Made by a program: the position numbers and the translations under genes. The notes under the pieces were generated by a model. That model was not told the DNA's origin, did no database searches, and saw only the letters and a program-made list of their open reading frames with translations. A DNA stretch of 64,000 nucleotides from Apostichopus japonicus (taxonomy: Eukaryota; Echinodermata; Holothuroidea; Aspidochirotida; Stichopodidae). Below are positions 48,001-60,000 of the stretch, piece by piece. Location of the stretch: contig NC_092562.1 of NCBI RefSeq assembly GCF_037975245.1, forward strand, positions 8,907,001-8,971,000. The letters are read 5' to 3'. Within the stretch, counting starts at the first letter, position 1. The number at the start of each line of letters is the position of its first letter.

Positions 48001-51000
48001 TCAGGGTACCAGACGAGGCCTGGAGGGCGCTATTCAAATGCCCAACCATCCCCCAGGAGGCCAAAGAAAGGCTGAAGGCCGAACATGGGGCCTCATCTTC
48101 CCAAACCTTTAAGACTCCTGACCAGAGAAAGCTGGAAGAACTTCTAGTTGAGGTGGACACAGCGGCCCGCTCAGGCATGAAGTTCGCCTCAGTCCTAATG
48201 CTGTCGGCCGAGGTCCTTATGCGGCACCACCAGCAACTCCCTGAGGACGACAGCCAGGTGTCCAGGGATGAAGCGGGCCAGCTCCTCCTACTGCTAGGAC
48301 CCCTCGTAAGGCTCGCATACGACCAGTTTGCAAGAGTCGCTACACGTTCCGTAAAAGCCCGCAGGGAGAACGTCGTCTCCGCCATCCGCTGGCCATCAAC
48401 CGAGGCAAGGAACAGAATGCTAGCTCTGCCAGTGCTTGGTGAGGACCTCTTCGGAGGCAACTTCCAGAAAAAACTACAGGAAGAGGTGGCCCGGAGAGAG
48501 ACCCTGGCTAAATCGGAGTTTAGACCCTCGGCTACACAAAGACCGAGACCCTTCCGACCGAGGGAGAACAAGCCAACCAGGGGAGCGAGAGCAGCACCCG
48601 CCAGACCACTGAGCAGAGGAGCTCTCAGAGGAAGAAGCAGGGGAACGGCATACCGCCCGACCCGCTCCTGGACACCGAGAGGAGGCAGAGGCACAGCGCC
48701 TCCCAGACGGGACAACGACCGCTCCTCCACTCGACCGTCGTTCGCCTCCCAGCCCTAGGGGTGCCCACCTCACCGCGGCCATTCCGCAGGTGGGGGGGAG
48801 ACTGACAAACTTTACCCAGCAATGGGAATTCATTGGCGGGGACAAGTGGGTGTTGGACACAGTCGAACACGGATATCGAATAGAATTCTCCTCCAGCCCA
48901 CCCTTCGGGGGCAGAGGAAGACAGACACCCACACCCACAGACCCCGTCAAACGCCTAATTCTAGAAGGGGAAATTCTGGCCCTGCTGGCCAAGCAGGCAA
49001 TTGTGGAGGTACCGGGAGGGACGGGACCACTCTTCCGGTCCTCTTTCTTTCTGACCAAAAAACGGGACGACACCTGGCGTCCCATCTTAAATCTAAAACC
49101 CCTCAACACAAAATTTATCAGGCCAAAACACTTCCGTATGGAAACCCTAAATATAATATTACCCCTACTCAGAAAGGGCATGTGGGCGGCGACCGTAGAC
49201 TTACGGGACGCTTACCTACACATCCTAGTGCACAAGGATCACCGACGGTTTCTAACGTTCCGGTATGCAGAACAGGATTACCAGTTCAGGGCGCTCCCGT
49301 TCGGCCTGTCCACGGCCCCCAGAGTCTTCACGAGAATAGCGGGAGCGGTAGTCTCCTACCTCAGAAGGAGAGGGGTCACCCTGTACGTGTACCTCGACGA
49401 CTGGTTGGTGGTAGGGAGCTCTCAGTCAGAGGCCGCCGACAACGTACACAAAACGCTCCATACCCTCCGAGAGCTGGGCTGGATCGTGAACGAGAAGAAG
49501 TCTCGACTATCTCCAACTCAGACGACCCAGTTCCTTGGAGCGATACTAGACTTCTCCGCCGGGGTAGCCCGACCCTCGGAAGAAAGGATCACTGCGGTCA
49601 GGACGACCACGCAACAGATCTTGTCACACCAAGAGTCACCCAAAATGATGTGGCTCCGAGCCCTGGGACTCATGGCCAGTCTGGTCGATGTAGTCCGACT
49701 GTGCAGGTTACACATGCGACCCCTACAGCTTCACCTCCTGAAGTCCGCAGACCCCACAGATCCGGACATGACAACACCAATCCACAGGTCGGAGGAAACC
49801 ACTCAACACCTCCGATGGTGGCTCGACCCAGACAATTGGAGTCAAGGGGTACCTTTCACAATAGAGCTACCAATGACATCTGTAACGACAGACGCTTCAC
49901 TCACCGGATGGGGGGCTCATTGGAGCAACCGCACAGCCTGGGGAACGTGGTCCCCAACAGAAAGATCATTCCACATCAATATCCTGGAGATGATCGCAGT
50001 CAAGAGAGCTCTGGAAACCTTCAACGAGCACATACAGGGTACAATAACCACGGTCTTCACGGACAACACCACAGTGGTGGCTTACATCAACCGGCAGGGG
50101 GGCACCCACTCAGAGAAGCTCTGCCGGCTAGCATGGGAGGTGATAACAGCAGCCGAGGATTCGGGCACGATCCTACGAGCTTCCCACATTGCGGGCAAGC
50201 TCAACGTGATGGCAGACGCCTTGTCCAGGGGGCATTTAGACCCCAACGAATGGACGCTGGAACAAGAAACTTGCAACAGAATCTTCGCGATCTTCGGAAA
50301 GCCGATGATAGACCTGTTCGCAACATACACAAACAGCAAGCTCCAGACCTTTTGTTCCAGACGGTTCCACCCCCAGGCCTACCACACGGATGCGATGTCC
50401 CTCCCATGGGACCACTTAGAGGCCTACGTCTTCCTACCGCTTTGCATGGTCGGGCAGGTTCTCAGAAAGATCCGGAACTCCAAGGGCAGGTTTATTCTAA
50501 TAGCCCCGTTCTGGCCTCGCAGACCCTGGTTCGCAGAGATTCCCCAACTCCTCATGGACGTCCCAGCGAGCCTACCAGACAAGCCCTACCTACTGTCCCA
50601 GAGACAGGGAACACTCTCCCACCCGGACATCAAGGGGTTGCAGTTAGTTGCCTGGAAACTGTCCGGTCTTCCCTACGACAGAGAGGTTTTTCAGAGGCAG
50701 CTGCCGCGATGGCAGCCGACGCTAGAAGGGGAACGACCGCAAAGACTTACGATTCCCGCCTGCGGAAGTTCGAACAGTGGTGCCGGCCTAGACAGATACT
50801 GCTTACTAAGATCTCTATAGCACAGACTGCCGAGTTCCTACTCTCACTCTTCAGAGAAGGCAAACAAGTCTCTACAATCAAAAATTACAGGTCGGCCATC
50901 GCTGCCATCCACCAGGGTTTTCCAGACGGCTCCACTCTGGGCAATAACCTAGACATTGCCCAGCTCATCAAAGGCATGGCTAATCGCCGTCCACGAGTCA

Positions 51001-54000
51001 GACGGTTAGCCCCCTCCTGGGGTCTCTCAGCAGTACTGCATGCCCTGGCAGGGCCTCCATACGAGCCAATGGCAAACGCTTCCCTAGCTGCCCTCACAAA
51101 GAAGACACTCTTTCTTATTGCGGTAGCGTCAGCAAGAAGGAGGAGCTGCCTACATGCCCTAACGACCAAACCGAACCACATCAGATTCGAGGGCCATGGG
51201 GTGAGGATGGTTCCAGACCCGGCCTTCATTGCCAAGAACCAGGCCCTGACCTTCTTGCCGGGAGACATCTTCATCCCGGAGATTAAAACCCTGTCATCAG
51301 TGGCCGAGGACAAACGATGGTGCCCAGTCAGGGCTTTGAAGTGGTATTTAAGCAGGACAGAGAAGTTAAGACAAACAACTTCCCTCTTTATCCTGCCACG
51401 ACCACCCTACACATCGGCCTCCAAGGATACCCTGTCCAGATGGCTAGTGGAGACAATACGCCCGTTCACAACGGGGGCTGCCCGGCCAAGAGCCCACGAC
51501 ATCAGAGGGATCTCAGCCTCCACAGCCCTCTTTGCCGGTATCCCGATAGAGGACATCCTCAAGGCGGCAGCGTGGAAAACACCAACTACGTTCGTCGCCT
51601 GCTATCTAACTGACACACTACACGCCGAGGCGGCATTTGGTAGCGCGGTGATGCGAGGTCCGGCGGGTAATAGGTCCCACCCCTCGGGCCTCCCACCATC
51701 GGGCAGTGCCACTCGGTGCTAAGGTTGTGAGGAGACAGGTAAGCGAGGAGCGAAGTAAATATTCCAAAACTTACTGGTTTGGATATTTACGAGTGACGAG
51801 CTTACCTGTCTCCATTCCCGCCTCCCTCCCCCGAGGAAGGTGGGACACAGCCGGACGGGGGAGCGGTCGTTCGACTTGACTCACGACTCCAGGCACCACA
51901 CCAGATAGACAGAGCCAACTACGACTAGAGAGTCCCCGGCCAGGTCTATCGGTGAGTGTAACTTTATGTTTTTCGTATGCGTTTATATTACATGTTCTAC
52001 TCCGTATACGCTCTCACCTAAGTTGTTTTTGCGGTTAACAGGTGTCGGGTCTTACAAATTAGGCTCCTTGTTAGGATAAGGGGTAGTTACGCCTGCAGGG
52101 TCCAGGAGAGTGTTCCCCCCTGCTCCGCTGCGCCGGAGAGGGTTACACTCCCCCCTGCTAGGAAGGCGTCAGTGACTTTTTGTTAGGGGCTCACCTAAGG
52201 GAGTTTTCTCGACAGGAGTTGTTGGGGCTGGCTAGAGGGTCCTAGCCACCCCCTATCTTCGTAACCGTGAGGCCACTTTTTAGGAATGGTCTCATGAGAA
52301 AGGAGGAGTGACCGGGGGGGGCCCGGTCATAGAGGGCGCACAGTGTTATTATTTTACCAAGACTTTATAGGCACAGTAGAATGAAGTGCTAAGGTTGTGA
52401 GGAGACAGGTAAGCTCGTCACTCGTAAATATCCAAACCAGTAAGTTTTGGAATGCATATGTTGTGTAACAGGTAAAAATTTTAATAAAAGTTCTGGCATA
52501 ATTTCCTCTTTCCCTTTTGATTCTGATATATCCTGTCTGGCATCCATTTTGATTAACACCGGTATTCATTGTTTAAGATTTTCCAATTTTAAATGACATG
52601 GCATTTTTTCTGTGGTTTGCAGTACAGTACTTGGAAGTTAAAGTAATGCCCCCATTGTGGGAGTCTATTACTGTATGTCATTGCCTATTTCATGTAAATT
52701 TCATTTTAAAGGTTGTATCGGGCAGAAAATTTGGGATATAAACTCAATGTTTGTTCTGTAACAATGTTTATTAAAATATATACTGCACATTAACAAGTAT
52801 ATACTGTACTTAAATATGAAAATGCCATTAAGATGTTTTGATACAGAGGATTGAGTGTAATATGATATTGTGTATTTTGTGAGTGAGTGTATAATATATA
52901 CTGTATCTGCAGAGTAAGGAAATAATTTTCCCCACTGAAGATGTGATCCTATTAACAACTTGTTAACTAGGATTGACTAGGACTAGTATTGACTAGGACT
53001 AGGATTGACTAGGAACTAGTTGACTAGGATTTGCAATACTTTGATAGTAAAATCCCTTTTAAATCCTCATTATGCACACTAGACTGTCTTAATAATTTTT
53101 TTTGATAATATTGTGTACAGGTAGTTAAGTTCATTACACAATCATGGTGATGTAACTTTTGCCAGCATTTTGGCTGTCTGAGGAAATGAAAACTTCAGAC
53201 AAATAACATCACCTTTGTTTATCCCAAAACATTAAAGACCAACTATGGAGACTTTTCAATGCACATAAAATCCCCATGTATGTAATCCTTAACTCACTCC
53301 AATTACATTGCTGTAATTAACTTTACCAATTTCGGATGTTAAATACATGAAAAATGGGAAGAAAAGTCAGCTTTTTAGGAAACCTATTTCAGACATTCCA
53401 GAAAACATTCCTAAGACATCAGGTGACCATGTGACGTCACCTTTGGTATACCGCACTCACAACAATACTTTCAGTGTGTAAAGTTGTATACAGTACTTGA
53501 GCTGCCAAAAACTTCAACGATATTACTCCTTTTCCCCCGAAATGCCACAATTCTGTGTTGTTGGAGGTTGCAGTTATACCTCAGCCAACAAAAGCATAAG
53601 CTTTTTTAGCTATCTGAGTAGAAGAACTGACGTAAAACGCTGTAGACTTTGGAACAATTTGTGAGATCCACGCGGAAAGATTTTTCAGCACCCGGAGTAT
53701 CTCATGCCCATGAGTCCACATGCATGACCCTGCCTCTGTGTATGCCGCAAATGTCTCATTCTGTGAAACTTACTTTCGACAGTTGTGGCGGACATACTGT
53801 AGCTAATATGAAATTGACCCTTTCAAGTCTCCTCGTAAACACGCCCTGGACGTCCTTACATGTAACATTATATCACGCAATTGACAGTATAATATTTACT
53901 GTTTGAGATTACCGTATGTAGACTGTGTATTGACCGTGCCTAAAGGGTAGCATTGTTAGTACATGCAGTGAATCACAACTAAGTAGGATTTCCTCGCATT

Positions 54001-57000
54001 TATCCAATGTTTCATTTGTTGTATTCCAATATTGTGAGTTTGTGATACATGTGTTATATTGTCCGTTATGTTTGTTCCGGCATCTGCATGGTCCAAGGAG
54101 TGGAATAAACGGTACTATGTATAGCAATCGGACGTTTTATTTTGTTAGTGACTGTCTTGTGATTGTGGGATGTTACTGGTCAAGGCCTCTCTCGACTAGA
54201 CCTAACTCTATGGAATTACGCAGAGTCACGGTAGTATTTCGCCTAGGATTGAACGAGAAAAGTGGATTTGGATATTCACTGCTAAATTTGGTTTATTGGC
54301 AGGATACTTTTTCTGTGTTTGTACTTTTGGATATTAAAACGAGTAAGCACTATGTTCAGCTGAAGCTTAGTCATGTATATGCTACCCTGGTCGATTCGGG
54401 CCAGCGTCTTCTCGTAGTTGTTCGATTACATGTTTAGTGTTTTTGTGGTAATTCGTTGACAGTAACGTCAACCATTTTCCTGTGACATATCACGCATGAG
54501 GCATCTTTTAGGTCTATTCTTCTGATCAGTTTGCAGTATCTTGCGATCAAATTGTATTACGGAATCGGCAAGCTGCTTGCATGTTCTACAGTATATTGTA
54601 CCGTACGTACCTACTGTACAGTATTGACGCTCTGCTATGTAAACGATGCCTCCATTTGAGTGGAAATTTTGCTAATAAAATAACCCATTTTACTAAATTT
54701 TCTGCTTAAAATTGTCTTAAAACTCGTTGTTTACCTTCATGTGTTCTTGTTTTAAGCTAACAGCTTTTCAAACCCTCGAAATTGGAAGTCAATTACAGAA
54801 CAATTGTTCGCTATCTGTGTATAAACAGTGCCTATTTCAGCGTTTGATTTTCGTGGTATACCAACCATGAAGTCATACGGTGACCAGAGGCTCCTTTAGG
54901 TCAATCTCTGTTTTCAGACATTCCAGAGACCTGTCACGTGACTACCCAAAATGTCCATTTTCGTGGTAGTTTTTTGATGGGTTATATTAGGATTTTGAAG
55001 ATTATTTTTTACACATGTTGATTATGGGTATGTACAGTAAACTCTCAAATTAATGGAAAATCCCCCCTCCCCAAAAATCTCCATAGTTGGTCTTTATAAA
55101 GAATATGCATGTGCGTGCAACTGCCAGTTTATTGACCTTTCCATTCAAAACTGGGCCAAAGCCAAAATTGGTCATCCTCAAATCCCAAAAGTAAAGTTAT
55201 TTCTGTGGGAGAAATTTATTTTGGGCTCATGGCAGTACTAATTTTCACTTCAGAATAAAAAAAAAAAAAATCCAAAAAATTTCGTTATCAGTGACATAGA
55301 CGTCGTTGAAATCTAAAAAGATGCGCACTAGGTGCGAGGGACGGAATTTAGTCTTATTGACCTAGCTGAAAATAAGGATGAGTGAGGTAAATTTAGTTTT
55401 CTGTAATTTGATGTTCATCTCTAGTGCAAATTATTCATTGGAAAAGTTTTGAATTTTTTTTTAATAAAAATGAAGAAAAATAGGAAAAAACGGTTCAAAA
55501 TTCCGTCCCTCGCATTTTTTGACACAATTTTTTTTTTTTGAGAGAGAGGAAATAGTACAGTATGCATAAAAATCTGCAAAGTATCAACTATCAGTGACTT
55601 GAACATCTGTAGTGATGAAAGAAACTGAACAAAAATATGAATGGTGCATTATGGGTAATCAACATTTTTGCGAGGGACGGAATTCAGTGCGAGGGACGGA
55701 ATTCTGTTACAGTTTTGTGCTACACGTCTGTAGTCCTAATCTGTTGCTAATAGAAATAGTTGGCAGAACATACGTGTAAATTTCAACGACACAACTATAG
55801 CAGATTTCGACAGTATGCTGAACTTGCAAAGTTGAATTAGGCACTTCCAGGAACAAACAGTGCTATCTATCATCAAAGTGGACTTCAGCGAGAACTATGC
55901 TAACAACTAAAAGAATGAAATACAGTCGGCATACTTTGGCCACAAGAATTTCACATTGTACACTGTTTGTGCATGGTACGCTGAAGGTGAGGAAGGTGAA
56001 GTGCAAAACCTTCTGTGTCATCAGTGATTACATGTCACATGACAAGTTCTAAGCTTTGCACTTCAATAAAGCTATCATTGAAAAGGTCCAACAATTTGTC
56101 CAAATCTGGATGAGAGGTTCAATTTTGGTCCGATGGCTGTGCTAGTTTAAATCAAAATATTGCTTTTACTTCCTTGCCACCCAGTACCCATGTGACATTC
56201 CAATAACATGGAGTTATTTTGAATCTCACCATGGGAAGGGCCCAGTAGATGGGGGTGGGGGGAAAGATAAAATCAAGTGTGTACTGTGATGTCAAAGCAG
56301 GTAAAACTTCTCATCAATAGTGCCAAGCAGTTTGCAGAATATGCCAACATAGAGTGAATGCAACAGATACATTCTATGTACCTGCATATGGCATAACCGT
56401 GCCCAGGCTTCTATGCCAGACAAGGTACCTGAAGTACCAGGTACTGTACACACAAGGTCCATTTTATTGACCGTACATGCAGTAATGGTAAGAGCAAACT
56501 GACTTTCTTCCTACAGAGTCAGTTTTGTGAACCAGTTGAAGAGATGCTCAGGGAGCAGTTGTATGACTTAAATGATGGAGTTGAAAGTCAGGTAGTCGTG
56601 AGCTATGATCAGGAACCAGATCCTAATCTGAATAAAGTGGAAAACAGTGGTCAGGTTGAGTAGAATGGGGATCAAGATCAAATTGGTAGTCAGCTGGTTA
56701 ACAATGATCAGTTACCATGGAAAGTGGTGGGTGGGTGATAGTTGAGTATAATGGTCAGTTGTATCCAGGAGAGGTGGAAAACATAATTGTCAATAATTCA
56801 CAGGTTAATGCCATGGCAAAAACAGGGAAGTATTGGAAGTGGCCAGAGGCAAAAGACCTACTGTGGTATTCAAGGGTGAAAGGAAATATAGCCCCTGTTC
56901 TCCCTGTATGCTGAACCAGAGACCATTATTTGTGTAATGAATTGTAAGCATTCATATCAATTCCTTGCACATTGGTGAGCTGTTTGTTGATTTCCAAATC

Positions 57001-60000
57001 TACATCATATCCAAGAGTTTGACATGTTAATGTTCCAATTTATATTGAATTGCATTGATGTATGTTGTGTACAGAAGTTCATTTTTCTTGTTAATGACAA
57101 CTTAATGAGTTAATGTCATGATGGGGGAAGAAGTTTTTAACTCTTTCATATGCTGTTTGGATCAGAATCTAAGCAGAGTTTTGTTAATGAATATGTGAAT
57201 TGTCAATTTGAATTACAATGGTGACTTTGTTTCCTTGTCTAAAGTATAAATGTTGAATTTGTACAGTAAATTAGTTTTCAGTTTCCAAATTTAAAAATTA
57301 TATATATTGTCCCACACTGTTGTATACACCTACAATATAAAGGTGGAAAATAGATTTAGTATTTGTGTTGGGTTTAAGATTCCTCATTTCGGGGAAGTGG
57401 TGAATGGAGGTGACTTAATTATTATTCACCAAGGCATTTGAGTGGTGAGTGATGGAATGAATTTCAATTTTGATTCCAATTTACCTACATTTCACCAATC
57501 ATCCCATCACCACCCCCATCTGTTCCTTGAATGTGTGTTCATTAATTGGATTGTGTAATTTGTGATAATATTCCCACTGCTTGTGGGAGCTTGGCAATGA
57601 CAAACAGAATTTACAACAGCTTTTTCTCTAATTAATCAACATAAACAGCGATTCCGTCCCTCGCATTCCGTCCCTCGCGCTGACTTTTTTCGTGAAATTA
57701 AAGCGTAACCTAATTTAGCTATGAGATTTTTAAAACACATTTCAGTTAATATCAGAAGAGTAATTGATCTTGTTATAAATGGTATGATTGGATATAGATT
57801 CCTCCTAAATTTGATAATAATACGTCAAATGTTTGGAGTGCATGCACACCCAGTTTTTATCATTCCGTCCCTCGCGCCAATTAATGTTCGTTGCTATGGC
57901 AACATGTCAAATTTTGAATATGTTTCAATTGTTTTATTATGTTGTATGTTACTCTCTTTATTTAACCTACTACTGGATTTTTCATATTTCACTACTGTTG
58001 AGCTGGAATATACAGTATGGAAACGTATATCAAATTCCGTCCCTCGCACTTACGGAGGTTTTGGCTTTGGCCCAACTGTTTGTTAGGCTGTAATGCTGTA
58101 GGCTGTAATGCTGTAGGCTGTAATGCTGTAGGCTGGAATGCATAATGTCTAGATTCTCCCTCTCTCTCAAACAACATTTCTGTAGCAGTGTTAGCCTTTC
58201 AATAGACACATTTGACAAATACTCCTGAGTATATACTAATTAGTTCTTCCCTGTACTGAGTCCAGCCGTAAGTGTTCACTGCGTTAAACCTACATTGCTT
58301 TTTTCGTTCTCCCTATCACAGCCAGTGCAATCGGCTGAGCATGTGCCCGATGAATATTTTGAACTGTCGATACGTATTGGACAATTTTATTATTGTTTGA
58401 AGTTTTAATTCGCTGCTTTGCCGTGAAAAGTTTTAGTAAAAAAGTACATTGTCATGGTTGTGTGATTACTTAATGTACGACACAAAAGCACCACCAAGAA
58501 AGAGTGTAGGTTTAGGGATTGGTATGTTTGTGTTTATAATGATATATATGCATAATGAGGCTTTATTGCTGTTCATAAGCACTATGTTTGCCTTGTCACT
58601 AACCATATGTACCACCTACATGTAAACCTACATTCCAATTTGCTTGAAAGGTCTTACCTCCCAAATTCCAATTAAGTAAGAAATTTTAATGAAAAGAATT
58701 TTTGTGTTTTCAATTGTAGAAGCTGAATGTAACATAATACAGACTTTGATTAAACTGGAAATGGCCTACTCTATTTTTGTATCTTCATAATAGAAGATAC
58801 AAAAATAGAGTAGGCCATTTCCAGTTCTGCATGGGCACACATAAATGAACCTGTACTTAGTTTATTGTTGTATTCAGTCTCTTTTAACCTGTTCCCCTCT
58901 TGTATCTGTCTGTCTGTTTCAGTAACACGGAACAAGGCTCTGGGTTCTTCCAGGTTGATCCCGTCCTGACCAACCTCAACTTAGTTTATTGTTGTATTCA
59001 GTCTCTTTTAACCTGTTCCCCTCTTGTGTCTGTCTGTCTGTTTCAGTAACACGGAACAAGGCTCTGGATTCTTCCAGGTTGATCCCGTCCTGACCAACCT
59101 CAACTTAGTTTATTGTTGTATTCAGTCTCTTTTAACCTGTTCCCCTCTTGTATCTGTCTGTCTGTTTCAGTAACACGGAACAAGGCTCTGGATTCTTCCA
59201 GGTTGATCTCGTCCTGACCAACCTCAACTTAGTTTATTGTTGTATTCAGTCTCTTTTAACCTGTTCCCCTCTTGTATCTGTCTGTCTGTTTCAGTAACAC
59301 GGAACAAGGCTCTGGATTCTTCCAGGTTGATCCCGTCCTGACCAACCTCAACTTAGTTTATTGTTGTATTCAGTCTCTTTTAACCTGTTCCCCTCTTGTA
59401 TCTGTCTGTCTGTTTCAGTAACACGGAACAAGGCTTTGGATTCTTCCAGGTTGATCCCGTCCTGACCAACCTCAACTTAGTTTATTGTTGTATTCAGTCT
59501 CTTTTAACCTGTTCCCCTCTTGTATCTGTCTGTCTGTTTCAGTAACACGGAACAAGGCTCTGGATTCTTCCAGGTTGATCCCGTCCTGACCATCCTCAAC
59601 GAGACAGTGCTTCCCTTTGACTGCATCACCTTGCAAACTTTCCTAGCGAAATGTCTAGGTCCCTTTTCGGATTGGGAGAGGCGGTTACTGGTCGCCAAGG
59701 AGACCGGCTACAATATGATCCACTTCACTCCCTTGCAAGAACTGGGCGCATCAAACTCGTGCTATTCTCTGAGGGATCAATTAGCCTTGAATCCATTGTT
59801 CGGTGACATCTCCTTCGACGACGTGGAGAATTTCATCCGCCGCTGGCGGATGGAGATGGGCGTGCTCAGTATCTGCGACGTGGTCTGGAACCACACCTCC
59901 TTTGACAGTCCCTGGTTGAAGGAACACCCCGAGTGTGCTTACAACGTCAAGAACTCGCCTCACCTCCGTCCAGCCTATGTCCTCGATCGCATTCTCTGGC

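Larger units (their letters stand above)
45916..52453 (+). mobile_element. full-length DIRS-type retrotransposon
   Basis: A 6.5 kb element in AGL intron 2, same strand as the gene. It has the three signatures of DIRS elements: inverted terminal repeats of about 125 bp, an internal complementary region made of the reverse complements of both ends joined together, and a tyrosine recombinase in place of an integrase. It also encodes a gag-like protein and RT/RNase H. All three frames are intact, and the two ITRs are nearly identical, so the insertion is probably young. As expected for DIRS, no target duplication is visible. The outer ends are fixed by comparison with the internal complementary region. 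Confidence 0.96.
39623..59542. other. AGL intron 2, 19.9 kb
   Basis: Holds two minisatellites, a Ser/Thr-rich coding-like segment, a complete DIRS element, a THAP-containing TTAA element, a decayed DNA transposon, a perfect hairpin and the tandem splice-acceptor array, itemised separately. Stretches without any assigned feature are roughly 40450-41750, 42040-43160, 44510-45915, 52460-52960 and 58150-58740; they are AT-rich and show nothing I can support. Confidence 0.7.

Noticed and set aside
47930-49181. Long minus-strand frames (266 and 235 residues) across the DIRS element
   Set aside because: They are antisense shadows of ORF1 and the RT gene in GC-rich sequence.
48822-50708. The upstream 629 codons of the recombinase frame as a real protein domain
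   Set aside because: Its sequence has no recognisable domain and lies wholly under the RT/RNase H gene; the annotated start was set at the internal ATG at 50709. Kept as a finding only.
58923-59480. Upstream copies of AGL exon 3 as genuine alternative mini-exons
   Set aside because: None of the copies has a convincing donor after its 58 exon bases, and read-through meets a stop at the next copy, so they are not annotated as coding.
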